From assembly GCA_002381765.1 (NCBI GenBank), contig DFXX01000020.1:1-64000 (forward strand): a stretch of 64,000 nucleotides of DNA. The letters run 5' to 3'. The notes under the pieces were generated by a model. It was not told the origin of the DNA and did not search any database. It saw nothing but the letters and a program-made list of their open reading frames with translations. The position numbers and the translations under genes are program-made. Positions 32,972-42,215 of the stretch are shown here, piece after piece; position 1 is the first letter of the stretch, and each line of letters opens with the position of its first letter. The stretch is from Bacteriovoracaceae bacterium UBA4097 (lineage in GTDB: Bacteria; Bdellovibrionota; Bacteriovoracia; Bacteriovoracales; Bacteriovoracaceae).

Positions 32972-33498
32972 AGATCGCCGTCCTATTATTATTTGCCTTG
33001 GTGATTGGCTGCTCCAGTTACGATAGCTATAACCAGAGAACCTCTGGTCGAGTGGTTTTTAGAGGTGGAGTTTATAAGAATGAAACCTGGGATAATAAGC
33101 TAACATTTAAGCGAATGAGTTGGTACCACGGTATGACTCTCTATTATGATACCATCATTTGGAAAGCCGATCCGACCTCTCCCTTTGCTCAGTGGTTTTC
33201 TCCATCAGAGAAGCAGTATTTTGCTCGCTGTGAAAGCCTTCTGGTTACTGCCGGATACAGTGCAGACCCTAATAAAATCTCTCACGTTAATTTCAGAGAA
33301 CAGATGAAGTTAAATGGGTATGATGATGTCGTAGTGAATACCTTCGCTAGCTTCCTTAAAACCCATCCTTCGGCCCAGGACTGGCGTCTTCAGAACTATA
33401 AGGTGATGGGGTACTGTAAACGCTCTCCTACTCGGATGGGAACCTCAAGTTTGGCGATCAATTTCCCAAGTTTCAAGCAGTTGGAAGTAGATCTCTAA
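32968..33498 (+). CDS. Uncharacterised lipoprotein
   Basis: A 176-residue lipoprotein. The signal peptide ends in the lipobox VIGCSS. The mature part is Tyr/Trp-rich (YDSYNQRT, TWDNKLTFKRMSWYHGMTLYYDTIIW) and has two later cysteines (FARCES, MGYCKR). I recognise no family. The ATG at 32968 overlaps the stop of the hydrolase (ATGA) and has GGAGAAAG before it; a longer start at 32938 would lose the signal peptide. Confidence 0.6.
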   Translation: MKIAVLLLFALVIGCSSYDSYNQRTSGRVVFRGGVYKNETWDNKLTFKRMSWYHGMTLYYDTIIWKADPTSPFAQWFSPSEKQYFARCESLLVTAGYSADPNKISHVNFREQMKLNGYDDVVVNTFASFLKTHPSAQDWRLQNYKVMGYCKRSPTRMGTSSLAINFPSFKQLEVDL

Positions 33499-33564
33499 TT
33501 ATCTTCTCTTTGGCCTATTCTGCTTAAGAAATCTGAGCAATTACCGATAGGTATTTGAGGCATT

Positions 33565-35466
33565 ATGAGCGAAAAGAAGTTTCAAAGATTTGGAAAATAT
33601 TTGATTTTAGACCATCTGGTTGACGGTGGCATGGCAAAGATTTGTCGTGCCCGCTATCTAGGTGAGCAGGCCAATAAAGTGGTTGCTATTAAGATGGTCC
33701 AGCCTCAGTTCTCTAATGATGAAGCTTTTATGCGTATGTTCCAGGATGAGCTGAATATTACCTTCAGTATGCTTCATCCCAATATCATGCAGGTTTATGA
33801 TTATGGTAAAACCAATGGTCAACTTTACACGGCCATGGAATATATCCACGGTGCTAATCTAAAGCAGTATCTGGATCGCTTGAAGGAAAAGAAAAAAGCT
33901 TTTCCTGTCGAAAGCTCTTGCTACATTATTTCTCAAGTCTGCCTCGGGCTTCATTATGCTCATACCTTTACTGATAAGCTAACTGGAAAACCATACAATA
34001 TTGTTCATCGAGATATTTCTCCTCATAACATCATGTTGACCTATGATGGTGCAGTTAAGGTTATCGACTTTGGTATCGCCAAGGCCGAAACCAATTCAGA
34101 GGCCACTCAGGCCGGAACCATTAAGGGTAAACTTTCTTATCTCGCCCCAGAATATCTGGATGGATTAGAGCTTGATGCTCGCTATGATGAGTTTGCTGTT
34201 GGTATTACTTTATGGGAGCTTCTTTGTTCCCGAAAACTTTTCCAGGCGCCAAATGATCTGGCGGTCTTAAAGCAAATTCAGGCCTGTAAGATTACGCCTC
34301 CTTCTGAGATCAATCCAACTGTTCCTAAGGAGCTGGATGCCATCGTTATGAAGGCGCTTTCCAAGGATCGTGCGAATCGATATGAAAATCTCGATCAGCT
34401 TAACCGGGCCTTAGTGCGCTTCCTCTATTCAACTTATCCGGAATTTAATCCGTCTGACTTAAGAGATTTTGCAGATGATCTTTTCGCAAAAGAACTCACT
34501 GCGGATCAGGAAAAATTTGTTGAGTATGGAAAGATCGATATCACTCCTTACATCGATGAGATGAGACGTGATGAGTACACAGGCAAGATAGGAAAGAAAG
34601 AAGCCGTCCCTCAACCACGAGAACAGGCACGGGTTTTGGAATTTTCAATTAATGATAGTGATAAGAGCTTAGGAATAGAAATTGATAATAGAACGCCTGG
34701 TGACTTCACGGCGACTAAGACTCGTAAGCTGCCTAAGAGCATTGCTCCTGGTAAAGGGGCGAAGGATGAAAGCACGGGTACTCTTAATATTCCTATGCGT
34801 CCTGAGAAAACTCTTAGCCGCGTTCTCCCGAGAAGAGAAGCGAAAAGAAAAGAGGATTCAAGTGGATCCCCTCCACCAATCGTTGCCGCAATCGTTGTAG
34901 TAGCTTCACTTACGGGCTTTGTTTATTTTCAGCCGGATTTAGTGGAAAAGCTTACGGGCATTAAGGTGAATGAAATTGTTCATGGTAAGCCTTCACGCAA
35001 TATCTCTTCAGTTCCTAATATGGATAAGAAGGGAGAGCTTAAAGGTAAAATTATCTTAAGTGGTCTTGATGTTTCAATGCACGTCTTTGTGGATGGGAAT
35101 AAAATAGATTGGGGAAGACCTATTCAGGTTCCTCTAAATAGAAAGGTTAATATTACCATCAAGAAGCGGGGATACACTCCTTATACAGCTTCGGTAAATT
35201 TAACTCCTGAAGCAAACTCGAAGGTAATCACTATTCCAACTCTGGAAAGATCCAGACTAGGTCTTCTGACAACTTCCAATAACTATACTGCCGGATCAAA
35301 GTTAGTGTACGAGGAAGCAGGGGAGCCTATTGAAAGAAGCCTTCCATTTAAAGATGTTCGCATTCCTGAAGGGACTTATCAAGCGAAGGTCATTAATCCG
35401 ATCCTGGGAACTGAGAAGAAGATTGAATTTACCATAGAAGAAAATAAGAAACACTTCCTGGAATAG
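33565..35466 (+). CDS. Membrane Ser/Thr protein kinase with PEGA domain
   Basis: A 633-residue protein. An N-terminal kinase domain (15-285) with VVAIKMV (ATP Lys), VHRDISPHNIM (catalytic loop in the form common in myxobacteria), VIDFGIA and KLSYLAPEYLDG. A linker 290-430, one membrane helix about 435-455 (IVAAIVVVASLTGFVYF), and a periplasmic C-terminus with a PEGA domain (about 490-560) plus a second similar repeat. PEGA domains are found in surface and envelope-linked proteins. It probably signals between envelope and cytoplasm; substrates unknown. It is separated by 66 bases from the lipoprotein gene and has TTGAGG before the ATG. Confidence 0.85.
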   Translation: MSEKKFQRFGKYLILDHLVDGGMAKICRARYLGEQANKVVAIKMVQPQFSNDEAFMRMFQDELNITFSMLHPNIMQVYDYGKTNGQLYTAMEYIHGANLKQYLDRLKEKKKAFPVESSCYIISQVCLGLHYAHTFTDKLTGKPYNIVHRDISPHNIMLTYDGAVKVIDFGIAKAETNSEATQAGTIKGKLSYLAPEYLDGLELDARYDEFAVGITLWELLCSRKLFQAPNDLAVLKQIQACKITPPSEINPTVPKELDAIVMKALSKDRANRYENLDQLNRALVRFLYSTYPEFNPSDLRDFADDLFAKELTADQEKFVEYGKIDITPYIDEMRRDEYTGKIGKKEAVPQPREQARVLEFSINDSDKSLGIEIDNRTPGDFTATKTRKLPKSIAPGKGAKDESTGTLNIPMRPEKTLSRVLPRREAKRKEDSSGSPPPIVAAIVVVASLTGFVYFQPDLVEKLTGIKVNEIVHGKPSRNISSVPNMDKKGELKGKIILSGLDVSMHVFVDGNKIDWGRPIQVPLNRKVNITIKKRGYTPYTASVNLTPEANSKVITIPTLERSRLGLLTTSNNYTAGSKLVYEEAGEPIERSLPFKDVRIPEGTYQAKVINPILGTEKKIEFTIEENKKHFLE

Positions 35467-35469
35467 ACC

Positions 35470-36330
35470 TTACTCTTCGAAGCGCTTTGACTGCTTGAAG
35501 CGATTCACCTTTCTCATATTAAGAAGCTTCATAATCTCAGCGGCCGTCTCTTCCAACGCCTTTCCTGTAACATTGAATACTGGCCATCTTTTATTCTCCG
35601 AGAAGATAGAGTTGGCCCATTCAATTTCTTCCGTTACTTTTGCAATATCGGCATAATCCCCTTCATCTCTGGATAATCCCAGACGAGAGAGGCGATTCTT
35701 TCGAATCTGAAAGAGGGCTTCTGAGTCGATGGTGAGACCGAAGATCTTTCTTTGATCTACCTGAAAAAGTTTCTCGGGAAGAGGAACACCCATAACGATG
35801 GGAACGTTCACGACTTTTATTCCTTCAAGAGAGAGATACATTGAAAGTGGAGTCTTTGAGGTACGAGAGATACCAACTAAGATGACCTCAGCTTCCTCCA
35901 GAGAAGTAATGTTTCTGCCATCATCATGGTTAAGCGTAAATTCGATCGCCGCGACACGTTTAAAGTATTGGTCATTCACAGCATGTAGGAGACCCGGTTG
36001 ATAATTCGGTTCGGCTTCAAAAAAGTTTGAGAATGTGGTAAGTAATGGACCCATGACATCTACCGAGCGAACATGATCTCTTTTAGACAGTTCAGCAATG
36101 TAGGTACGAAGTTCTACCGATACAATGGTGTAGACGACAATGTCGTGATGTATGGCAGCTTCTTGGAAGATAGCGTCTATTTGTTCACGAGTTCTAATGT
36201 TTTTATAGCGGGTAAAGAAGATCTCTTTGTCCTGGAACTGGGTCATTGCAGCGCGTGTTATAGCAGAAGCAGTTTCACCAGTACCGTCGGAGATAACTAT
36301 TACTTTTAATTTATCATTTGCCTGCATCAT
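35470..36330 (-). CDS. ppsR: PEP synthase regulatory kinase/pyrophosphorylase
   Basis: A 286-residue DUF299 (kinase-PPPase) protein, with N-terminal ISDGTGETASAITRAA and the P-loop-like GISRTSKTPLS, then NVPIVMGVPLP. Family members switch PEP synthase (PpsA) or pyruvate phosphate dikinase on and off by phosphorylating and dephosphorylating a Thr next to the catalytic His. The PEP synthase gene is not in the window. Its presence fits acetyl-CoA- or pyruvate-based gluconeogenesis. It is divergent from the di-haem peroxidase and convergent with the Ser/Thr kinase gene. Confidence 0.9.
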   Translation of the reverse strand: MMQANDKLKVIVISDGTGETASAITRAAMTQFQDKEIFFTRYKNIRTREQIDAIFQEAAIHHDIVVYTIVSVELRTYIAELSKRDHVRSVDVMGPLLTTFSNFFEAEPNYQPGLLHAVNDQYFKRVAAIEFTLNHDDGRNITSLEEAEVILVGISRTSKTPLSMYLSLEGIKVVNVPIVMGVPLPEKLFQVDQRKIFGLTIDSEALFQIRKNRLSRLGLSRDEGDYADIAKVTEEIEWANSIFSENKRWPVFNVTGKALEETAAEIMKLLNMRKVNRFKQSKRFEE

Positions 36331-36341
36331 TACATGCCTAT

Positions 36342-36370
36342 TTGCTTGAAGGAATGAAATTTAATAAAAT
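36342..36370 (+). promoter_or_regulatory. Candidate promoter of the di-haem peroxidase
   Basis: TTGCTT (36342-36347), a 17-base spacer and TAAAAT (36365-36370) form a plausible sigma70 promoter 37 bases before the ATG. GGGAG precedes the start. Confidence 0.5.
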
Positions 36371-36406
36371 ACTATCATACTTATTTTACCTCAATAGGGA
36401 GTCCAA

Positions 36407-37438
36407 ATGCACCTAAGAAAAACCTTTTTTGCCCTCATGGCCTTATTCGCCATGAACGTCCACGCTGAGTTTAAGGCCCTGCCTGATCAGCCACCAATCC
36501 CAAAAGATAATCCTATGACTCCGGAAAAGATCGAGCTTGGGAAAATGCTTTTCTTTGATCCGCGTTTATCGATGGATGGAACGATCTCCTGTAACTCTTG
36601 CCATAATGTTATGTTTCATGGAGGAGATGGTAGACCAGTGGGAGCAGGTATTCATGGTCAGCGAGGGGGAAGAGGTTCTCCTACCGTTTGGAACTCTGCT
36701 TATCTCACTGTGCAGTTCTGGGATGGACGAGCGGCTTCTCTCGAGGAGCAGGCCTTGGGACCATTGATTAACTCAGTTGAAATGGGAATGACTTCTCATG
36801 ATCTCGTGATTAATCGCATCCAGCAGATTCCTGGTTATGTACAAGCTTTCAAAAGAGTTTTCCCGAATGATAAAAAGCCTACGATTAAGAATGCGGCCAA
36901 AGCAATTGCGGCTTACGAGAGAACTCTTATCACTCCAAATTCACCTTTTGATAAATATATGAAGGGGAATAAGAAGGCGATGAATGCTCAACAGATCCGC
37001 GGTATGAAGCTTGTGGATGAGATTGGATGTACTTCTTGCCATACGGGAGAGAACTTCGCTGGAGAAGGCTTTAAGATGGGTGAAGGTCACTATCAGCCGT
37101 TCCCGCAAATCCCTGGTTCTAAATATGACAAGATGTATGACATTACTTCTGACCTAGGCCGTTATGAAGTAACTAAGAAGGCAGAAGATAAAAATCACTG
37201 GCGTGTTCCTACCTGGAGAAACGTGGCCATTACAGCTCCGTACTTCCATAACGGAAAAGTTCACACTCTTGATGAAGCCGTTCGTGTAATGGCCAAGACT
37301 CAGTTGGGTCTAGATCTTAAAGATAAGCAAGTTGAAGATATCGTAGCGTTCCTTAATGCTCTGACAGGAGAGTTTCCAGTTCAGACCATGCCAATGCTAC
37401 CAAATACTCTTAACTCAACGGTTACTCCGAATCCTTAA
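36407..37438 (+). CDS. Di-haem cytochrome c peroxidase
   Basis: A 343-residue periplasmic protein (signal peptide ...FAMNVHA) with two c-type haem sites, CNSCHN (near residue 61) and CTSCHT (near residue 208). It has the family's FFDPRLSMDGTISC, SPTVWNSAY, FWDGRAASLEEQA and YFHNGKVHTLDEAVR. It reduces H2O2 with electrons from small cytochromes, i.e. it protects the periplasm; MauG-type activities are a less likely alternative. It stands alone, with a promoter candidate upstream. Its stop abuts the miaA stop of the opposite strand. Confidence 0.92.
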   Translation: MHLRKTFFALMALFAMNVHAEFKALPDQPPIPKDNPMTPEKIELGKMLFFDPRLSMDGTISCNSCHNVMFHGGDGRPVGAGIHGQRGGRGSPTVWNSAYLTVQFWDGRAASLEEQALGPLINSVEMGMTSHDLVINRIQQIPGYVQAFKRVFPNDKKPTIKNAAKAIAAYERTLITPNSPFDKYMKGNKKAMNAQQIRGMKLVDEIGCTSCHTGENFAGEGFKMGEGHYQPFPQIPGSKYDKMYDITSDLGRYEVTKKAEDKNHWRVPTWRNVAITAPYFHNGKVHTLDEAVRVMAKTQLGLDLKDKQVEDIVAFLNALTGEFPVQTMPMLPNTLNSTVTPNP

Positions 37439-38380
37439 TTAGCTATTCAAAAACTCATCCACTTGTTGAAAGATCTCATATCTTTGAGCAAGTGGATGAA
37501 ATTCTTTTTTCAAATGATCCCGATTGAACCAAGTCCTTTGAGATTTTGCGAGCTGACGGGTTGATATGATAATTCGCTCAATTAGCTCTTTCTGAGAACT
37601 CAATTTTCCCGATAAATAATCCAGGGTTTCTTTATAGCCAATGGCCTGAAGTGGTTTCTCTTTTCCTGTAAAACCGTTCTTAAGAAGTGTATCTACTTCT
37701 TCAATCAATCCATCCTGAAGCATCAGAGAAGTTCTTCTTTCGATAATCTTAAGATGCTCTTCTTTAGGAAGATTTAAATAAATATGAAAGAGGTCCCAGT
37801 CATGAATATTAGTCTTGATGAGCTTTTGATTTGCATCTTCTTTTTTTAAACGCGCTTCAAAAAGAGGAGTCGCGTGACTCCACCAGTGCTCCACCGCTCG
37901 TCTTATTCGATAATGATCATTCTCATGATAACGTTCAAAACTCGCCTTATCATGTTGGAAAAGAAGCTCACGAAAGGGAGCAATTCCTTTCAATTCATAG
38001 AGGTCATTTGACTTTCTTATAATCTCTTCTGGGGTGGTGGGAGAATCATACATGCCTTTGATAAGAGCTTGAAGATAGAAGCCGGAGCCACCAACTAAAT
38101 AGACATTCTTCTTTTCTTCCAAAAGCTTATTTACGATAGGCAACGCCTCTGCTGCATACTGGGCAGCATTCATGGGATTTACAATACTTCTCACATTTAA
38201 CATGTGATGAGGCACTAGAGATTGCTCTTTTAAACTAGGCTTAGCAGTTCCTATATTGATTTCTTTATAAAGAAGAAGGGAGTCGAAGTTTACGATCTCT
38301 CCACCAAATTGTTCCGCGAGCTCTAGTGAGATACTCGTTTTTCCGCTGGCTGTGGGGCCCGAGAGAACGATAACCTTCAC
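37439..38380 (-). CDS. miaA: tRNA dimethylallyltransferase
   Basis: A 313-residue MiaA protein with the P-loop GPTASGKTS, DSLLLYKEINIGTAKP, ADE..HH-type PHHMLNV, LVGGSGFYLQALIKG and QAIGYKE. It transfers dimethylallyl to A37 of tRNAs reading UNN codons. It overlaps mutL by 4 bases, a neighbour pair known from other bacteria. It is the last gene of the minus-strand run, which begins with pgi or the FHA-GGDEF gene. Confidence 0.93.
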   Translation of the reverse strand: MKVIVLSGPTASGKTSISLELAEQFGGEIVNFDSLLLYKEINIGTAKPSLKEQSLVPHHMLNVRSIVNPMNAAQYAAEALPIVNKLLEEKKNVYLVGGSGFYLQALIKGMYDSPTTPEEIIRKSNDLYELKGIAPFRELLFQHDKASFERYHENDHYRIRRAVEHWWSHATPLFEARLKKEDANQKLIKTNIHDWDLFHIYLNLPKEEHLKIIERRTSLMLQDGLIEEVDTLLKNGFTGKEKPLQAIGYKETLDYLSGKLSSQKELIERIIISTRQLAKSQRTWFNRDHLKKEFHPLAQRYEIFQQVDEFLNS

Positions 38381-39978
38381 TTAAGTTTTTCCTTTAAGAG
38401 TTGATCTAGATTAAGAGCGATCTTTTCTTCAATTAATTCTTCGAAGGAGAAGGCGCCTATCATTTCTTCCCATGTAGAGGTGGACCAATCTGAAGTATTG
38501 ATCACCAGACGAGAGAAGCTCTCATTCATAATGATACAACTCATTATCTCTTTTAAAGGAAAACCACTCATCCATTCCGGAATACCTCTTAATACCAAGG
38601 TATCTGGACCGAGTTTTTCTATTTCCAGACCACTGCTTTGCAGAGTTGCCAAGTGTTCGGGATTTACTCCCTTGATTGGAAAAGGCTCGCTCACCAGAAG
38701 CGGAATTGTGGGAGAAGGTGATTTGAGTTTCATCATGACAAATTTCTGAAGAAGCTTTTTTGCTCCATAGGCGAGTACTCTTTCTGGAGATTCAACTAAG
38801 ATGAATTCCTTGGCTATCCAGTTAAGAGAACTTTTAGATTGAGTGAGACCATGAGGAGAGAAGAGTCCCTCCATATTATAATCATGCCTTTCCTGCAAAA
38901 GAGAAGGCATGGATTCAAGACTGCCAAAAAAAGAAGGACCATCTTCCCCTTGAGAAAGATCAGGGGAGCGTTCAGGTCTCTGTCCACGAGCGAGCTCTTT
39001 AATGGTCGAGGTTAAAAGCCCTATGAGCTTAGAGGACTCCATACACTTGATGACGGTTTTATTGGGATGAACATTAACATCGATATTATCCGGAGGAAGA
39101 TTTAAAAATGCGATGTAGTGAAAATCATCGGCACCAAAGGATGCCTGGAGGGCGTTAGTAAGTACCCGGTGAAACTGCTTGTCTAAGACAAAGCGGTTGT
39201 TTATGAAAACATACTGCCATTTAACCGGCGCTTTAAATTGTTGCGAAATAAGATAGAGTTCAAGTTCATTATTCTCGTAGAATCTTTCTGAATAAAGAAT
39301 ACTGTTTTGTGCCTTGGGAATAATATCTTTTATTCTTTGTGTTAGATTCTCTGCTCGTGGAAAAATATCCTTATCATCATCATCGAACTTTATGTGAAAC
39401 TCGATATGAGGATTAGAGAGAACAAAGGCGTAGATAATTTTTTTAATGAATTGCTTTTCAGAGTTTTGAGACTGAATAAACTTTAAACGCGCTGGGGTAT
39501 TGTAAAAAAGATCCTGAATGACTAACTCGGTTCCGTGAGGAAAACCAGACTGGCGTCTCGTACCATGGAATATAGTTTGCCCGCCATCAATTCTAAGTTC
39601 CGCTCCTTCCTCATTGCCTTCGGTAAAAGAAATGCACTGAAGTTTCGAAATGGCGGAAATGGACGCAAGAGCTTCACCTCTAAAACCAAAGGAGTGAAGT
39701 TTATAGAGATCTTCAAAACGAGAAATTTTAGAAGTAGCATGACGAGAGAAGGCAAGTGGCAGATCAGAGAAAGTCATGCCATGGCCATTATCTCGAAGAG
39801 AGATAAGGTCCATGCCGTTATTTTTAAGAGTGAGTTCAATCTTTGTGGCCTTCGCATCCACGGCGTTTTCCAAGATCTCTTTTAAGAGATTACCCGGACG
39901 CTCGATAACTTCACCGGCCTTAATTTGATCGATCAGATGTTCAGGAAGGATATCAATTTTTGGGAGAGCAGGGGTCAT
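38377..39978 (-). CDS. mutL: DNA mismatch repair protein MutL
   Basis: A 533-residue MutL with the GHKL ATPase motifs LKEILENAVDAKATKIEL, LRDNGHGMTFSDL, SFGFRGEALASISA and YNTPARLKF. It links MutS to the downstream repair steps. The C-terminal part (about 380-533) is short and lacks the DQHAxxER endonuclease motif: near the expected place it has VESPERVLAYGAKKLL. It is therefore probably a MutL without intrinsic nicking, unlike most non-MutH MutL proteins. It sits between FHA-GGDEF (adjacent stop/start) and miaA (4-base overlap). Confidence 0.92.
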   Translation of the reverse strand: MTPALPKIDILPEHLIDQIKAGEVIERPGNLLKEILENAVDAKATKIELTLKNNGMDLISLRDNGHGMTFSDLPLAFSRHATSKISRFEDLYKLHSFGFRGEALASISAISKLQCISFTEGNEEGAELRIDGGQTIFHGTRRQSGFPHGTELVIQDLFYNTPARLKFIQSQNSEKQFIKKIIYAFVLSNPHIEFHIKFDDDDKDIFPRAENLTQRIKDIIPKAQNSILYSERFYENNELELYLISQQFKAPVKWQYVFINNRFVLDKQFHRVLTNALQASFGADDFHYIAFLNLPPDNIDVNVHPNKTVIKCMESSKLIGLLTSTIKELARGQRPERSPDLSQGEDGPSFFGSLESMPSLLQERHDYNMEGLFSPHGLTQSKSSLNWIAKEFILVESPERVLAYGAKKLLQKFVMMKLKSPSPTIPLLVSEPFPIKGVNPEHLATLQSSGLEIEKLGPDTLVLRGIPEWMSGFPLKEIMSCIIMNESFSRLVINTSDWSTSTWEEMIGAFSFEELIEEKIALNLDQLLKEKLK

Positions 39979-40890
39979 CTAGGCCTTATAGAAGTTGACC
40001 TGATTTCGCCCGCCTTCTTTGGATTTATAAACAGCAGAATCGGCCCGTTTAAACAGATCGGTTCCGTTATTTACTCCCTGTCTGTAATCAGCAATACCAA
40101 TGGAAGCTGTTACTGGAAGACGTTTACCATCGTAGATAAACTCATGCTTGGCCACAAGATTTCTCAGCCTTTCAGCAATTTCAAAACCCTGCTTCAGATT
40201 AGTGTTGGGAAGAAGAATACAGAACTCTTCTCCACCATAGCGGGCAAAGATATCACCTTGGCGGATGCCATGATCACGAATGATTTGTGCTTTTTCTTTA
40301 AGCACATAATCTCCGGCATCATGACCGTAGTTATCATTGAGATTTTTAAAATGGTCCAGATCGAAAATGATCAGGGTAAGTGGCTTACCGGTTACCTTTG
40401 ATTTTTTCACTTCAAGTTCCAGAGCATTATTAAAGAAGGTCTTGTTATAGCACTTAGTAAGACCGTCGGTATTGGCCTCTTCATGGAGCTTATCGTAGGT
40501 AAGTCTTTCAGGATCTCCCTTAGGAATGTACTTCATGGCAATGGCGCCAATCTTAAGTACATCGGCCTTCTTTAAAACCGTAGGAGTCTCTAACTTCTGA
40601 TTATTGAGATAAGTACCATTGGCCGATCCTAAGTCGGTAACAATGGTTTCAACTTCATTGGAGCTTATTGTAAAGTGACGACGAGAAACGCCATGGAAAT
40701 CCAGGGAAATGGTGCAATCAGGATTTCGTCCGACTACTGTATCGCCCGGGTTAAGATTGAAGATGGAGCCATTGAGCTCGCCCCCAACAACTAATAGACA
40801 AGCTGGCTTCTGCTTGGCCTCTTCATCGGCAGCAGCAAGTGCTTTTCTAATGTCCGTAATTACAACGGTTGAGTTATCGTCTTCACTCAT
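39979..40890 (-). CDS. FHA-GGDEF diguanylate cyclase
   Basis: A 303-residue cytoplasmic protein. N-terminal FHA domain (about 28-105: DTVVGRNPDC, GVSRRHFTI, LGSANGTYLNNQ) and C-terminal GGDEF (about 140-303: LDHFKNLNDNYGHDAGD, FARYGGEEFCILLPN). GGEEF keeps the active residues. RQGD, five residues before it, matches the RxxD inhibitory site. It should make c-di-GMP under control of a phospho-Thr partner bound by FHA; the Ser/Thr kinase about 5 kb away is one possible source. It directly precedes mutL, with 0 bases between stop and start. Confidence 0.92.
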   Translation of the reverse strand: MSEDDNSTVVITDIRKALAAADEEAKQKPACLLVVGGELNGSIFNLNPGDTVVGRNPDCTISLDFHGVSRRHFTISSNEVETIVTDLGSANGTYLNNQKLETPTVLKKADVLKIGAIAMKYIPKGDPERLTYDKLHEEANTDGLTKCYNKTFFNNALELEVKKSKVTGKPLTLIIFDLDHFKNLNDNYGHDAGDYVLKEKAQIIRDHGIRQGDIFARYGGEEFCILLPNTNLKQGFEIAERLRNLVAKHEFIYDGKRLPVTASIGIADYRQGVNNGTDLFKRADSAVYKSKEGGRNQVNFYKA

Positions 40891-40976
40891 GTCTTCTCCG
40901 ATAGCTTATAAAGGTATGCCCACTATTCTAGGGTGAGTCCCCAGATTCAGCAAGACGCGTCTCTTTTGCTTATCGG

Positions 40977-42215
40977 TTATTTGCCCATATTTTTTAGCCA
41001 TTCATAGGCATATTTTTTACCAGCTTCCACTCCTGGCTGATTGAATGGATCAACCTTTAAGAGAGTTCCAAGTAATACGGTCAGACATTCTGAAAATAAA
41101 ATTAATTGTCCGAGATATTCTTCTTGAAGGCTTGGAATCTTCATGTGAACCACATGGCGCTGGTTCTCTTGTAGTGCCGCCAGTGTTCCCTCGAGCTCGG
41201 CCTTCATAAGTTGCCCTAAGCTAAACGGGGCCAGGGTCTTGAAGCTCGTGCCAGGTAGATTGTTTTTTAATGAGTAATCCTGCTGAAATTTCTCGACTTC
41301 AATCAGTAAAAGCACCTTATCTTTAGGACCTTCCATAAAGAGCTGCATCTGAGAATGCTGATCTGTAGCACCGTAGGCCGGAATTGGAGTTAGACCCTTG
41401 CCATCTTTTCCTAAGCTCTCGGCCCAAAGTTGAACAAACCAAGCAGAGAACTCTTTTAATAGAGAGGAGTAAGGCATAACGACCGTTTGGTTGATACCCT
41501 TATCGTGCAGATCCTTGATCCAGAAACCTAGCTCAAAGAAGTCTCGACCCACTTGAGGGTCAGAGAGATGCTTTTGGATATTCTCAGCACCTTCTAAAAT
41601 ATCCTTAGCACGGATACCTGCAAAGAGAGCTGGTAAGAAGCCCACTGGAGTAAGAATAGAAAATCTTCCCCCCACATTTGATGGAACTGAAAGTGTCTTA
41701 ACATTCCAGTCGCGAGAAAGCTTACGAAGATCACCTTTTTCAGGATCAGTACAGAATACAAAGTAATTTTTGAAATCAGCTTCTTTAATGCCGGCAGCTT
41801 CTAGCTTACCGATTAAGATGCTCATGGCCGCAACGGTTTCGGCCGTGGTTCCAGACTTTGAAACCACATAGATAAGGGATTCTTTGATATCTATCTTCTC
41901 CAGGCTTCGGCAAAGCTCATCCGGATCGATATTGTTGATAAAGACAAAATCAACTCCGCTCTTATCACCCAAAGCTTTGATCAGCATCTCAGGCCCCAAG
42001 GCCGATCCGCCAATACCAATATGAATGAAGTATTTTTTATGCTTAAAGTGCTCATACACCTGGCTCGTCTCTGCCAGAAGTTCTTTATTTTGAGGTAGAC
42101 CAAAAAAACCAATCTCTGGTGAAGAGATAGTTTTCTGATAAGCTTCCACTACTTGTTGGAAGTCATTATCAGTTGGTTGAACTTTATGACTAGAGCGAAT
42201 TTTCCAGTTAAGCAT
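40977..42215 (-). CDS. pgi: Glucose-6-phosphate isomerase
   Basis: A 412-residue isomerase of the shorter bacterial type, with GIGGSALGPEMLIKAL, VVSKSGTTAETVAAM, GGRFSILTPVGFLPA and the C-terminal ...KKYAYEW. It interconverts glucose-6-phosphate and fructose-6-phosphate, serving glycolysis or gluconeogenesis. The start overlaps the stop of an acyl-CoA dehydrogenase by 8 bases, so they are co-transcribed. 86 bases separate it from the FHA-GGDEF gene downstream. Confidence 0.93.
   Translation of the reverse strand: MLNWKIRSSHKVQPTDNDFQQVVEAYQKTISSPEIGFFGLPQNKELLAETSQVYEHFKHKKYFIHIGIGGSALGPEMLIKALGDKSGVDFVFINNIDPDELCRSLEKIDIKESLIYVVSKSGTTAETVAAMSILIGKLEAAGIKEADFKNYFVFCTDPEKGDLRKLSRDWNVKTLSVPSNVGGRFSILTPVGFLPALFAGIRAKDILEGAENIQKHLSDPQVGRDFFELGFWIKDLHDKGINQTVVMPYSSLLKEFSAWFVQLWAESLGKDGKGLTPIPAYGATDQHSQMQLFMEGPKDKVLLLIEVEKFQQDYSLKNNLPGTSFKTLAPFSLGQLMKAELEGTLAALQENQRHVVHMKIPSLQEEYLGQLILFSECLTVLLGTLLKVDPFNQPGVEAGKKYAYEWLKNMGK

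Noticed and set aside
33523..33550. FliA-like promoter (TTAA ... ACCGATAG) before the Ser/Thr kinase
   Set aside because: The match to TAAA-N15-GCCGATAA is partial and no flagellar gene is nearby.
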